DNA of 64,000 bases from Gammaproteobacteria bacterium (GTDB taxonomy: Bacteria; Pseudomonadota; Gammaproteobacteria; UBA6002), in assembly GCA_013697705.1 (NCBI GenBank), contig JACCWJ010000027.1, positions 1-64,000 on the forward strand, written 5' to 3'. A model generated the notes under the pieces. It had not been told where the DNA came from and did no database searches. It worked only from the letters and a program-made list of their open reading frames with translations. Below, in pieces: positions 8,974 to 19,805 of this stretch (the first letter of the stretch is position 1; the number at the start of each line of letters is the position of its first letter). Made by a program: the position numbers and the translations under genes.

Positions 8974-11900
8974 TCAATTGATAGTTTTAATCGTATTTGA
9001 ATTTTCAAGACCTTTAAGACATCTTTCAATATAAACGTTAACCACAGGGTCAGGAATATTGGGGTTCAAACAACTTTTGAACAACTCTTCAGCTTTTTGA
9101 AATTGGTTTTGTTGGTATAACTTTCTAGCTTCATTAAATACTTCTTGGTATTTGAGTTTATGGTTGCGGACCACTGTCTGATCAATCGCACACACTTCAT
9201 AAATTCCAATAGGAATTGTTTGCCCTCTGATAATGACGTCATCTATTTGTCGCAACGCATAATGCTGGGGATACATTAATTTTTTGACGGTATTATCCGT
9301 AATGATAAGAGGGATTTTATATTCCTTAGTAAGCCCTTCAATTCGTGATGCAGTGTTAACCGCGTGGCCAATAACGGTCCCCTCCATTCGTGTTTCATTA
9401 CCAATGATGCCTAATATCAACTCTCCTGTGTTAATACCGATTCCGATATCAATTGAAAATCCACCTTGGCTTTGTTGTTCCTTATTAAATACCGATAGTT
9501 GGTGTTTCATCGCTATAGCAGCTTGAACAGCAGAGTCTGGATTGCCAAATAATGCCATAATTGCATCGCCAATATATTTATCAATAAAGCCTCTATACTG
9601 GCTAATAATGGGTTCCATTTCGCCAAAAAAATTATTAACAAATTTGAACACTTCACTCGGTTTTATTCGTTCAGAAATATTGGTGAAACCACGTATGTCA
9701 CAGAACATAATAGTGCGCTCGCAAGAAATACTGTCGCCAATTTTGACGCTGACCAAACTTTTTTTATTCAGTTGATCTAAAAATGCATGCGGCACAAAGT
9801 GTTCAGAGGCAGCATAAAGTCGAGCGTTGTCCAAAGAAATTGCTGCCTGTGTGGACAGCAAGGTTAATACTTGGAGTAAATCTTTTCTAAACGCATCTTG
9901 AATGAGATCATTCTCAAGATACAGAATCCCTATTAAGGTTTGTTGCTTTTTGATTGGCATACAGAGCAGTGACTTGGGTTTTTTAGTTAAAATATAGGGG
10001 TCATTCATAAACCTGCCACTGTCTTGAGCTGACTTACTTAAAATCACTTCCTCCTGACTATTTTTGACATAAGTTATCAGCTTAATGGGCAGGTCATCTC
10101 TATCGGTTATAGCAACACCCTGCTGGAGAATGATTTCTTCACGATTCGCATATCCTTCAGCTGCCACAAATAAATTACCCGCATTTTCAAGTAAGATGAC
10201 CCCTCGCTCAGCTCCAGCATTTTCTAATATGATGTGGATCATTTCTCTTAATAAATTATCTAAGATAATTTCACTAGAAATAGCCTGTGTGGCTTTCAAC
10301 ACAGAAATATAATCTAATATATAGGGGTTCATAGTGCTGGAGGAAATAGAATCCCTTAAAGAAACTGAATCAACACCTAACTCTGGGCTGGTTTTTTGGG
10401 TAAATAACCAATTTGGATATTCTTTTTCTAGGGAGGCAGTTTTTGCTAAAGCACCCCAGCGCAGATAATTATAATGTGCTTCTTGCAAATATAATTTAGC
10501 AAATTTTGTTTTATTGCCACTTAAATAATATTTTGCAGCCAATTCATTCGCGATTGCTGCAAAGTATATAAAGCCGCCTTCTTGCGCTGACTCAATTGCT
10601 TTATCATACATCTGTTCTGCTTCGGTAGCATTGCCCTCGAGACGCGCCCACTCTGCCAACATGAGTAAATATTTATGTTCAATATTTCCAGGTTGAACTA
10701 AAAACCATTCCCGCACTTTCTTTAAAAGCTGCTTATACGTTTTTCTAAATGCTTTCTTTTTAGCACTTGAAGCATCTTTATAACATTGGGCAATACTAAG
10801 CGCGTAGATCGCATACAAATCTTGATTCCACACAACACCTAAAAAATAATTCCGCAAACTATACGCAGCAACTGAATTTTCTAAAGCAGTCTCATAATGT
10901 CCAAAAACAAATAGCAAATGAGCATACAACTCATAGCATCCTAAGGTAATAGTCCGTGCTTCTGATTCGAAAGGCGCCTCAATCATTTGTCCAATTTTTT
11001 TTATGGTTAAATTAGATTCACCTTGCCAATAAAGAATCAGCGCTTTGAAGAAGATACCAAATCGATAAAACCCTACGTCTTGGGCTCGGTACAGTGTTTC
11101 GTCAACTTCTTCCACTATATTGAGTGTTTCAGACAGCGGCTTGTTACTGGTAAAATACAAAGCCATGTGCACTACTTGAGCATATCCAGCAAATAGTGTG
11201 TCACCCGAGTCTATAGAAAGTCGATAAGCAGTTTTGCAAAGTTTGATACACTCTGAGAAGGGATGGCGCCAATGAGCAAACCACAAAGCATAGGTTGTAT
11301 AATATCGTGACAAGGTGGGTAAATGATTTTGTTTTTTTGCTAGTTTTCCAGCTAATTCAACTAGGGCAAATGTTTGCTTATAATTCTTGAGGCGAGTCAT
11401 TACAATCAAGGCATAGGTCATATAGGCAGTGATTGAATAGCGACAATACCCCCCTTTCAAATTAATTAATATTCTTTTTGTAGCCATTAATGCTAGTAAT
11501 TGTGGATTTGCAATATATCCAGCAGGACCCATTTCCATTAACACATGACTTGCAACAATTATGGCAGGATCGGTAGCTTCTTTTAATTCTTGGTCAAGAT
11601 TTTCGATATCTTTAAAAAGAAGCTTCATACTAATTTTAAGAATATCTTTGATGATGTGATAAGTGGGGTGTAATGGTAATTTAATTCCAAGTAATTTCAA
11701 GGCATCAATACCTGTTGCTAATGATTTTTCATGCTGATGACGGTTAGCATAGAGAATAACTTTTATAGTATAGATATCCGCCTTTTCTAGATTCGTCTTG
11801 GCGTGTGCAAGCAAAACATCAAAATATTGTTCAGATTCTTCATGGTTCCCGGCTAAATAAGAGCTCTCTGAACGTTCACGATAGAGATCAAATAAAAGCT

Positions 11901-14280
11901 GATAATCACTCTGCCAATATGATTCATCTAATAATTCAATGGCAGAGGAAACATAACTAAGCGCATGCTGGTAAGCAATGGAACGTTTAGCTTTTTGAGA
12001 TGCTGTTAGATTTAGAGCCGCCACCACTAATTTTTCTTTTCGTTCACTCACTAAATCTAAACTTTTGTTGTAGTGTTGTAATATTTCGAAAACCGTGCGG
12101 TGATTTTCCATGTCTTGAGGCTCATATCTTTCTAACAAGAGCCTTGCTATGCGCAAATGGGTTTGCTTACGCGCCGATTCAGGGATTAAATCATAGGCAG
12201 CCTGCTGCACCCGGTCATGAATAAATTGATAGTCTATCTTGTCGATAATGTCGTGATCATTAAATTCGACTGACCCTATTTCAACTTGCTTATATGACGT
12301 TCCAATTTTTTTAATCAAACCCGTTTTTAATGCAGGAATTAATTCTTCAGCAAGGATCTGGGCGTTTTCTTGACCAATTAATTCGAGTGTAGTTAAATCA
12401 AACTGGTTACCAATACAGGCAGCCAACTTCAATGTTTCTTGAGTAGTTACAGGTAATTTTTGTAGTCGTGTAATAGTTAGATCAACAACATTATCTGTGA
12501 CAGATAATTGTTCAATTTGATTAATATCCCATTCCCACTTATTGGTTTCATAAGAAAAATTCAGAACACCTTCTTGGTGCAGTAGTTTAAGAATTTGGTT
12601 GATAAAAAAGGGATTGCCGTGAGTTTTATAGTAAATTAATTTAGCGAGAGGCTTAACTTCATCAACAGCCTGGTTTAATGTATCGGCTACCAGGTTTTCT
12701 ACATCAGACTCATTAAGATCTGACAGACTAAGCGTATGTACCGGAATGCCCACTTCCATTATGTCTTTTATCGTTTTTAGTAAATAATGGTCGGCTTTTA
12801 CTTCGTTATCCCGATATGCCCCAATCGCCAGTAAATATTTGCTTTTGATATTCGTTAAAATATTTTCCATAAGTTGTAGTGAAGCATGATCAGCCCATTG
12901 CAGATCATCTAAAAATATAACCATGGGATGATCAGCACTGATAAAAATGCGGAAAAAATCCTCGAAAACCATGGTAAATCGATTTTGAGCCTCAGCAGCC
13001 TGTAATTCGACGACGGGGGGCTGTGGTCCGATGATCAATGCTAATTCCGGTAATATATCAACAATAATTTTGCCATTAATACCTAGGACGGCCATGATTT
13101 CATCTCGCAGAGAAGCTAGCCGGGAATCTGGCTCTGTGAGCAGTTGATTTATTAGAGACTGACAGGCATGTATTATTGCACTGTAAGGGACACTACGTTG
13201 CAGAAGATCAAACTTACCACTTATAAAGTATCCATGCTGACGCACAATAGGTTTTTGAATTTCTTGAATAAGTGATGTCTTACCTATACCTGAATAGCCA
13301 GTCACTAACAATAATTCACAGCTGCCATCGCTAACACGATCAAAGGCGTTTAATAAGGATTCAATTTGTTGATCTCGATGGTAAAGTTTTTGTGAAATAT
13401 ACAAATGTTCAGAAGAAATATTCTGTCTCAGTTTGAAAGGCTCGATTAAACTTTTCAACTGCCATTGTTGCGCACATTCGTTTAGGTCAAGACGCAGGCT
13501 AGTCGTTGAGCTATAACGGTCTTCCGGAATCTTCTCTAATAATTTACTCACAATGAGCGACAGCATTTTTGGGATTTGTGAGTTAACAACCGAAACTAAG
13601 GGAGGTATTTTAGCAATATGACAGTGCACCCATTCTATAGGATCATTGGCTTTAAAGGGCAATTCTCCTGTCAGCATTTGAAAAAAAGTCACCCCCAAAG
13701 AGTAGAAGTCGGTGCGATAATCCAGTGTTCTATTCATTCTTCCCGTTTGTTCAGGAGATATATAAGCAATATTGCCTTCTAAGACATAAGGACTTAATTG
13801 AGATTCGACTTTATCAAATATTTCTACTGCCAAACTTAAATCTGTGAGTTTAGTCGTTAATGTAGCGGGATCTATGATGATATTGTAAGGGTTTATGTCT
13901 TTGTGAATGATGTTGTGTTTGTGTAGAGAATCCACTACATCAACTAGCTGCTTAGCAATATAAAAAAAGTTAGTTAAATTAATAGGACGGGCATTTAAGA
14001 ATTCCGCTAAGGTGATGCCTTGAATATCTTCCAAGACTAACACTAAGGAATTCTGGTTAGGCACTAAGCCTTCAAGACCAATAATTCCGGGCAAATCTAA
14101 TTTTTTCAGCAATAGATATTCATGCTGCAATGTTTCCAAATCTCTTGGGTCTGGCCGTTCAGCCATAAGCGACTTAAGGATGACTTTTTTATTATCTTCT
14201 AATCGCGTTGCGCGGTAAACGACAACAGTAGGCCCTTCGTGGAGTTTTTCTACTATGTTATAACCTTTTATATGCACCAC
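8974..14280 (-). CDS. Ser/Thr kinase - AAA ATPase - TPR - GAF - adenylate cyclase
   Basis: A 1768-aa signalling protein. Domains in order: protein kinase (1-270; K36, catalytic D128 in HKDINPYN, metal site D147 as DLS instead of DFG); AAA/STAND ATPase (about 300-560; Walker A GYSGIGKTS at 328-336, Walker B FLDDLQWAD with D458/D459); long helical TPR-like region (about 690-1300); GAF domain (about 1320-1490); class III nucleotidyl cyclase (about 1520-1690). The cyclase keeps both metal aspartates (D1528 in MFCDIRGFT, D1572 in KYIGD), purine-selecting K1569 and T1635 (the Lys/Thr pair of many bacterial adenylate cyclases), so cAMP is the likely product. In this family the output domain is usually a histidine kinase. 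It is last in a block of cNMP-binding genes, 195 bp after the preceding one. Confidence 0.88.
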   Translation of the reverse strand: MVHIKGYNIVEKLHEGPTVVVYRATRLEDNKKVILKSLMAERPDPRDLETLQHEYLLLKKLDLPGIIGLEGLVPNQNSLVLVLEDIQGITLAEFLNARPINLTNFFYIAKQLVDVVDSLHKHNIIHKDINPYNIIIDPATLTTKLTDLSLAVEIFDKVESQLSPYVLEGNIAYISPEQTGRMNRTLDYRTDFYSLGVTFFQMLTGELPFKANDPIEWVHCHIAKIPPLVSVVNSQIPKMLSLIVSKLLEKIPEDRYSSTTSLRLDLNECAQQWQLKSLIEPFKLRQNISSEHLYISQKLYHRDQQIESLLNAFDRVSDGSCELLLVTGYSGIGKTSLIQEIQKPIVRQHGYFISGKFDLLQRSVPYSAIIHACQSLINQLLTEPDSRLASLRDEIMAVLGINGKIIVDILPELALIIGPQPPVVELQAAEAQNRFTMVFEDFFRIFISADHPMVIFLDDLQWADHASLQLMENILTNIKSKYLLAIGAYRDNEVKADHYLLKTIKDIMEVGIPVHTLSLSDLNESDVENLVADTLNQAVDEVKPLAKLIYYKTHGNPFFINQILKLLHQEGVLNFSYETNKWEWDINQIEQLSVTDNVVDLTITRLQKLPVTTQETLKLAACIGNQFDLTTLELIGQENAQILAEELIPALKTGLIKKIGTSYKQVEIGSVEFNDHDIIDKIDYQFIHDRVQQAAYDLIPESARKQTHLRIARLLLERYEPQDMENHRTVFEILQHYNKSLDLVSERKEKLVVAALNLTASQKAKRSIAYQHALSYVSSAIELLDESYWQSDYQLLFDLYRERSESSYLAGNHEESEQYFDVLLAHAKTNLEKADIYTIKVILYANRHQHEKSLATGIDALKLLGIKLPLHPTYHIIKDILKISMKLLFKDIENLDQELKEATDPAIIVASHVLMEMGPAGYIANPQLLALMATKRILINLKGGYCRYSITAYMTYALIVMTRLKNYKQTFALVELAGKLAKKQNHLPTLSRYYTTYALWFAHWRHPFSECIKLCKTAYRLSIDSGDTLFAGYAQVVHMALYFTSNKPLSETLNIVEEVDETLYRAQDVGFYRFGIFFKALILYWQGESNLTIKKIGQMIEAPFESEARTITLGCYELYAHLLFVFGHYETALENSVAAYSLRNYFLGVVWNQDLYAIYALSIAQCYKDASSAKKKAFRKTYKQLLKKVREWFLVQPGNIEHKYLLMLAEWARLEGNATEAEQMYDKAIESAQEGGFIYFAAIANELAAKYYLSGNKTKFAKLYLQEAHYNYLRWGALAKTASLEKEYPNWLFTQKTSPELGVDSVSLRDSISSSTMNPYILDYISVLKATQAISSEIILDNLLREMIHIILENAGAERGVILLENAGNLFVAAEGYANREEIILQQGVAITDRDDLPIKLITYVKNSQEEVILSKSAQDSGRFMNDPYILTKKPKSLLCMPIKKQQTLIGILYLENDLIQDAFRKDLLQVLTLLSTQAAISLDNARLYAASEHFVPHAFLDQLNKKSLVSVKIGDSISCERTIMFCDIRGFTNISERIKPSEVFKFVNNFFGEMEPIISQYRGFIDKYIGDAIMALFGNPDSAVQAAIAMKHQLSVFNKEQQSQGGFSIDIGIGINTGELILGIIGNETRMEGTVIGHAVNTASRIEGLTKEYKIPLIITDNTVKKLMYPQHYALRQIDDVIIRGQTIPIGIYEVCAIDQTVVRNHKLKYQEVFNEARKLYQQNQFQKAEELFKSCLNPNIPDPVVNVYIERCLKGLENSNTIKTIN

Positions 14281-14475
14281 ATTATCACCACTAACCTGTT
14301 AACGTATTTCTCTGAAATCATACAAAGACATATCTCTAATTATAGTAGTAAAACTGCCACGCAATAGAAGCTTAAAGCATTGATTAAACTATTATTATCT
14401 TGCAGTTGGAGATTTTTGCGTAACTATTCCGCACCAATTTTCAATCTGAAAGCATCTAGATTTGTGCTGAATAGG

Positions 14476-17226
14476 TTATGGTTTAGGGATACTCAGTGCC
14501 CATTTCGCAGTTTCGTGCACTAAGGGGTCTCTATCATTAAGGGATGCGGGAATTGAATCAGTGATCTCATCAATGCGCAAGATAGTACTTAAATAAATAG
14601 CAGCCGACTTTATCATGCTGGTCACTTGCAGTGTTGGGTAGGAGAGCAGCTCCTTTAATAGCTCGCCCAGCTCTTCATGGCTAGGATGAATATCATCTTC
14701 CTTAGAATAGATACGCCAAATTAATGCAACTAACTGTTTATGCGGACCTGAAACAGTGTGTTCTAACAATTGTTTGGCATAGCTTGATTTATCAGTGTCT
14801 GGACTATCTAAATAAAAATTTATTTTTTGAAGGGTAGTACTGGGATAGATAAATTCTAATAAAGCAAAAATATTATTTTTAATGGTGCGTATTTGCTTAT
14901 CAAAAATCGAAGCGAGTAAAGTAAATTCTGTACTATCACCAATTTTTTCACGTAAAGTAAGAAAAAAAAGTAATCGGCTTGCTTCAGAATTAATAAACTT
15001 GTTGATTGTCGCTATTTCCGTTTTTACTTTTGCCTTATATTTTCTATTTCTAAGCGACTGTAAAATATCTAAGTGAATATCTCTGCCTTCAGTCTTGCGC
15101 AATATTTGGAGTAGTCTTCTGCGCGCAGCAGGACCTTTAATGAAGCCGATAATTTTTATGATCTGCGCTATTTTCGAGTCGTTCTTAAAAAGTAGAGCCA
15201 CATTAAGGCTGTCCGTTAATGCAGCTATGGCATTATTGCCTGCTTTAATTAGTGATGAAAGGCTTGCTTGTCTAAATAAATTATCATCAAGTAAGTTTAT
15301 TAGTAACTCAAAAAGCGTTTTATCCTGGAATTCACTTACCGCTAGAATAGCGCTATTTTTGACATTCGCATCTGCATCATTCAGCAAGGTGTTTAGCTGA
15401 GGTAACAGTTTTTTTTGGGGAGTAACCTGTCGCAATATAGTGGCTGCACGAATGCGTTTTTTTGGATTAGTTGACCTGATTAGGTTAGCTAACTCCTTGC
15501 TAGCAATATCAATAATTTCTTGATTTTTGGTATGATTTAGGGCCGCTATTAATGCTTCGTCTGCCAGCCAATCATCCTTTTCATTAATGAATGACAAGAT
15601 AAAAGAATCTTTTTTATTTTTTGGATATTGAAAAATCATCGCACGAAAGGCTAATGATTTAATAGTAGGCTTAGGGTGTGTCAATGCAATAATTTCAATT
15701 TCCTTCAAAAGAAGGGGGTTACTAAAAGTATTCAGATAATAGAGTGCAGTATAAACAACATTTTCTTCACTTCTTTTTAGACACAACACTAAACTACTCG
15801 AAAAATGTTTAGGGTCTATATCTTTCATTAGACCTAAACAATAAATGGTCTCTCTTTCGGTTCCCGTTTTTATTTTATCGAGGACCAGATTTGCATAATT
15901 TTTATCAACATGACTTTGCCTAGGAACTCGACGCTTAATAAGCGTGTCGCGCAATTTTAAAACATAACCCTTTTGCAAAAAAGAGGTAATTATAATTGTT
16001 AAAATTATTATGAATAAAATTAACATGCCTAAATAGACAGGTCTAAATCCTGAAAAATATTGAAAGATAAGCAGTATAATACTCACTAATATAATAGCGG
16101 ATGGAATAATAAATCCCTCAATTTTTTTCTGTAAACTACTACGTAGATTGGCAGGTAAAGGTTGATACAGCGTGAGTAGCGATTGGCGTACAATTGAATT
16201 TGAAAAACCTTCATCAAACATTTTCATTATCACACACAAGATAAAAACAACATGCTGCTCTCGATTCATGGGGAATGCCGCTACTAGCAACAGAGCAACG
16301 GCGCCTACGCTCACAGATTTAATTAATAATCCTGCTCTTATTCCTAATTTGCGAATTAAAAACTTGGAAACAAAAGCTCTATTAATTAAATCAAATACGT
16401 TTAAAACGGCGAAAAATATTCCAAGAAAAACTGCAAATGCCATCTCATTTTGAAATAACCTGCTGCCTTCCGTATAAAACATAAAATCAATGATGACATA
16501 AATCGCCAAGCTCGTAGCCACAAATAACATATTATTAATTAGGTACGAGTCTCGCCAATTAAATTTTATATTAACTGATGATTCTGTTGGCTGAGCTGAC
16601 ACATCCACAGCCTCTGGTTGAGAGAAGTGTTGTGCATACAGTTTAATTATTATTCTTAAAAAAATTGTAATGGTAAATGCAATTAAACCAATGACCAGGA
16701 TACTGTTGTTAGCACCCAGTGTAAGGACAAACAAAGGAATAGCTAAACTCCCTATCACTGCTGACATAGACTGACACATGCCGATAATACCAAACAAACG
16801 TTTAGACTGTTCGAGGGTAAATAAACGATTTAAAATAGCCCACATTTGCCAATCTAAAATAGCAAAGCTTGCTTGCGCCCAGATTAGCAGGGCAAAATAC
16901 ACTCCTCTTTTATCAGACAAGAAATCGGATGCCCAAAAAAGCACAAATAAGCCTCCCACCATCACCGCCAAGGATAGGAGTAATGTGTTGACACTTATGC
17001 GACGCGCCAATAGCGTGTAGCCTGCTCCCATGAGTATCAGTATTAATGAGCTGATAATGTAGGCGTAAGGAAGAATGGCCGGTTTATAATGTGACAAAAA
17101 TAAAATGATAGGTATGGTCTTAATCAAAACTTGCACAAAACCAATCAAGGAGGCATACCCGATAGAGAGGACTGTTATATTATGCTCATCCTTTCTTATG
17201 CCTAACTTGGTCGCAAATTTTCGCAT
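14476..17226 (-). CDS. MFS/NTT-like membrane protein with C-terminal HEAT repeats
   Basis: A 916-aa protein. Residues about 15-425 hold roughly twelve hydrophobic helices like a major-facilitator or nucleotide-transporter-like module. Residues about 470-910 are cytoplasmic HEAT/PBS-lyase-type repeats (for example KKRIRAATILRQVTPQKKLL and NVKNSAILAVSEFQDKTL). Similar membrane-HEAT proteins elsewhere often carry a cNMP-binding domain in the same chain; here that domain is a separate gene ending 2 bp upstream, which implies that the two products work together. The transported substrate, if any, is unknown. Translational coupling with the upstream gene is likely. Confidence 0.8.
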   Translation of the reverse strand: MRKFATKLGIRKDEHNITVLSIGYASLIGFVQVLIKTIPIILFLSHYKPAILPYAYIISSLILILMGAGYTLLARRISVNTLLLSLAVMVGGLFVLFWASDFLSDKRGVYFALLIWAQASFAILDWQMWAILNRLFTLEQSKRLFGIIGMCQSMSAVIGSLAIPLFVLTLGANNSILVIGLIAFTITIFLRIIIKLYAQHFSQPEAVDVSAQPTESSVNIKFNWRDSYLINNMLFVATSLAIYVIIDFMFYTEGSRLFQNEMAFAVFLGIFFAVLNVFDLINRAFVSKFLIRKLGIRAGLLIKSVSVGAVALLLVAAFPMNREQHVVFILCVIMKMFDEGFSNSIVRQSLLTLYQPLPANLRSSLQKKIEGFIIPSAIILVSIILLIFQYFSGFRPVYLGMLILFIIILTIIITSFLQKGYVLKLRDTLIKRRVPRQSHVDKNYANLVLDKIKTGTERETIYCLGLMKDIDPKHFSSSLVLCLKRSEENVVYTALYYLNTFSNPLLLKEIEIIALTHPKPTIKSLAFRAMIFQYPKNKKDSFILSFINEKDDWLADEALIAALNHTKNQEIIDIASKELANLIRSTNPKKRIRAATILRQVTPQKKLLPQLNTLLNDADANVKNSAILAVSEFQDKTLFELLINLLDDNLFRQASLSSLIKAGNNAIAALTDSLNVALLFKNDSKIAQIIKIIGFIKGPAARRRLLQILRKTEGRDIHLDILQSLRNRKYKAKVKTEIATINKFINSEASRLLFFLTLREKIGDSTEFTLLASIFDKQIRTIKNNIFALLEFIYPSTTLQKINFYLDSPDTDKSSYAKQLLEHTVSGPHKQLVALIWRIYSKEDDIHPSHEELGELLKELLSYPTLQVTSMIKSAAIYLSTILRIDEITDSIPASLNDRDPLVHETAKWALSIPKP

Positions 17227-17228
17227 TA

Positions 17229-17690
17229 TTAATGACCTAATTTTGAAATTTGGTGCTGATGCGAGGTTAACTCATGAATCTGTTTAGTCATTAAACGAAT
17301 AAGATTACATAGTTGCTGAATAATACCCATCGCTAGATTTATATTAATACTCAAGTGTTCCACTAAATCTTGACGATGAAGCTTAAGTAGCAAGCAATCT
17401 TCTACAGCCACTACGGAAGCGGTTCTTGGCTCGGGTGATAATACCGCAAGCTCTCCAAATATTTGTTGGCTGCCTAACTCGGCTAAAATATTTTCGTCTT
17501 CTTTAATAATTACCTTTCCCTCAACAATAATATATAAGACATCATCAACTTCACCTTTTTTAATGATGTAGTCACCTTTGTTAACGCGAAACTCTGTCGT
17601 TTTTGACGCTATTTCCGCAATTAACTCATCACTCACTTCTTGAAAAATATTTACACTACGCAGCATAATAATTTTTTCTAGTAATATCAT
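17229..17690 (-). CDS. Stand-alone cyclic nucleotide-binding domain protein
   Basis: A 153-aa protein made of one cNMP-binding beta-roll (about residues 8-120) and a C-terminal helix. The phosphate-binding cassette is canonical: FGELA at 78-82 and R89 in PRTAS, which in CRP/PKA-type domains contact the ribose and cyclic phosphate. It has no helix-turn-helix, so it is not a CRP-type regulator. The 2-bp gap to the MFS/HEAT gene suggests that it is a regulatory subunit of that protein. An alternative start is Met9. Confidence 0.88.
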   Translation of the reverse strand: MILLEKIIMLRSVNIFQEVSDELIAEIASKTTEFRVNKGDYIIKKGEVDDVLYIIVEGKVIIKEDENILAELGSQQIFGELAVLSPEPRTASVVAVEDCLLLKLHRQDLVEHLSININLAMGIIQQLCNLIRLMTKQIHELTSHQHQISKLGH

Positions 17691-17725
17691 TTTCCATATC
17701 CCATTCTAGTGTTGAGCATAAATAA

Positions 17726-19798
17726 TCACTTTAGGCGGCTCCCTACTTTTCGAAACGAAACTACTATTTGTAAGACAAAGCGTATGATAACTAAAGCAGG
17801 AAGTATCCAGCTTAAAGCATAGGTAGAAATCCCAAATAATGTATCTGGTAGGTATTTGAGTAATATATATTGGCCTATGAGCGCAAGTAAGATACTTATA
17901 CACCACGCCGTGATGCTGGTTACCCAAAACAGTATGTTGTCCTTGCTATCTTTATAAAAAGCTAAACGACTTATATTCTTAATGGTTAGCTTTCGTAGCC
18001 ATTGGAAGGCAGAAGGATGTAGTTTTGGCTTTTCCAGCGCATCTGCTAATGCATGATAACCATCCCCTTGATAGAGCGGATTAAGATTTTTCAGGGCACT
18101 CATATAAAGCAGCAGAGCCAAAGTCCAACAAAAAATTTGGAACAGCGGTATAGCCACTAACCATGCAACAATACTCAGCAGTCCAGCAATGAATATATCT
18201 GTATACGCACCTGCCAAATGCACAATGATATGATTTTTTTTGCTGCTTAAACACATATCCGTTGTATCTACAAATGCAAACAAGCCAATCAGATTGAAGA
18301 TAAGGCCGGCATGATGCACCTCTCGTCCAAACGCCTTTGTGGTAAAAGCGTGCCCCAACTCGTGCAAGGGAATTAACAATAGATTCATTAGAAATACACT
18401 GAAAATTAAAATAAATAACATTAGTGGCGACAGTATATGACGAGCTTCATGTTGCGCAACAGACACGAAGGCAATCACACCCATCACTACTATCAACGCT
18501 ATAAGGATTTGCCCAAAAGGTTTAAATAATAAATTAACACCTGCGTTATAGCTCGTAGAAAGGAGGTGATCAATATCTTTGAAAATATATTTAAAGCGAA
18601 ATTTTTTTAATACGAGGACTTTAAAACGCTGCCACCTTGTTAAATCGACAGGAGACGTCGGTTCAGAAACTAAATTCATTGCAGGTAAGGAGATAAAGCC
18701 ACTATTAGCAAGATTGAGAATTGTGTTTGAAACCTCATCTGGTGCAAAAATTTTATGCTCTGTGAGTAATATCATAATGATATCTTCAATTGTCTGGCGT
18801 CCGTCTAGTTGTTGCCAAATCAGCCAACCAATATCAGAAAGCAAAAAATACCGCCACTGCTGAGGATTCTTCAGGATGGTAACGCTGCGACCATCCCCCA
18901 TTTTTTTATGATAGTAACTAATATACGGTAACCGCAGGGGACGGCTACGTTCTACCATCAACATTACAATAGATTCGCCAGCGCTATCTTGATAGCTTAA
19001 CAGCTCTTGTAACTGTTCCTTTGTTAGAATAAATAATTCGCCCGCTTCTTTCATTCTTGCTGTTGCATTCCGATGCGTAGCAGCGAGGGGCGCAATTTCT
19101 CCAAACATGGCGGGGTGCTCTAATACGGCCAACAATTTTTCTGTGCCATCTTCATTCTCAGCGACAATTTCCACCTTGCCCGAACTGATTAGATAACAAT
19201 CCTGTCCTTCTTCTCCCTGCTGGAATAAAACGCTTCCCTCTGCAACATATTTCTCTTGAATATTACGTGCAAGTTGCGCTAGCCGCTCCAAAGGTAACTT
19301 AGAAAAGGTACCCACCTGTTTAACAAAATTCATGCGTAGCAGAAACTTTGCTGATTCCTGCATCAGTTCACTTACAGTAGGATGATTCCGCAGAAAAATG
19401 TAAAGACTTTCCACCTTCCATCCAATGACTAAAACACTTGATAACGCCGTTAGTGTAGTCGTTCTAGTGCCACTTGGAGAAAAAAAACTTGCATCACTCA
19501 ATCCTATAGGCTGTCCTTCCTTTAAAACAGTTTGAGGAACCAATGTAATTTTGCCCGCCTCATTAACTTCGCTCACCACTTCGACCCTACCCTTTACAAT
19601 GATATAGATGGCATCGATCACATCATTTTGGGAAACTATTCTCTCCCCTGCGGAGTATTGTTTTTCAAAAGCAAGTCCTGCCAAACCAGTTAGCTCTAAC
19701 TCTCTTAACTTCGAAAAAATGGGTTGACTGCGGACAAGTTGCTTTCGTGTAGGGAGGGAAACTAAACGTCCTTTTTTAGGGTTCCGTGTCACAGGCAT
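17726..19798 (-). CDS. Membrane M50 metalloprotease with two cNMP domains and PqqD-like domain
   Basis: A 690-aa protein. The first cNMP-binding fold (about 28-140) is degenerate and lacks the FGE glutamate. The second (about 157-270) has a canonical FGEIA and HRNATA cassette. Residues about 300-380 (YFLLSDIGWLIWQQLDG, then TIEDI and an NTILNLANSGFISL helix) resemble a PqqD-type peptide-recognition domain. From about 415 there are membrane helices with the site-2-protease active site HELGH (H479, E480, H483) and the third zinc ligand D579 in NPLYQGDGYH. The layout recalls YydH-like peptide zinc metalloproteases. It follows a 66-aa peptide gene, a candidate substrate. Its own ribosome binding site is weak (GAGAG). 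Confidence 0.85.
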   Translation of the reverse strand: MPVTRNPKKGRLVSLPTRKQLVRSQPIFSKLRELELTGLAGLAFEKQYSAGERIVSQNDVIDAIYIIVKGRVEVVSEVNEAGKITLVPQTVLKEGQPIGLSDASFFSPSGTRTTTLTALSSVLVIGWKVESLYIFLRNHPTVSELMQESAKFLLRMNFVKQVGTFSKLPLERLAQLARNIQEKYVAEGSVLFQQGEEGQDCYLISSGKVEIVAENEDGTEKLLAVLEHPAMFGEIAPLAATHRNATARMKEAGELFILTKEQLQELLSYQDSAGESIVMLMVERSRPLRLPYISYYHKKMGDGRSVTILKNPQQWRYFLLSDIGWLIWQQLDGRQTIEDIIMILLTEHKIFAPDEVSNTILNLANSGFISLPAMNLVSEPTSPVDLTRWQRFKVLVLKKFRFKYIFKDIDHLLSTSYNAGVNLLFKPFGQILIALIVVMGVIAFVSVAQHEARHILSPLMLFILIFSVFLMNLLLIPLHELGHAFTTKAFGREVHHAGLIFNLIGLFAFVDTTDMCLSSKKNHIIVHLAGAYTDIFIAGLLSIVAWLVAIPLFQIFCWTLALLLYMSALKNLNPLYQGDGYHALADALEKPKLHPSAFQWLRKLTIKNISRLAFYKDSKDNILFWVTSITAWCISILLALIGQYILLKYLPDTLFGISTYALSWILPALVIIRFVLQIVVSFRKVGSRLK

Positions 19799-19805
19799 TT
19801 CTGCT

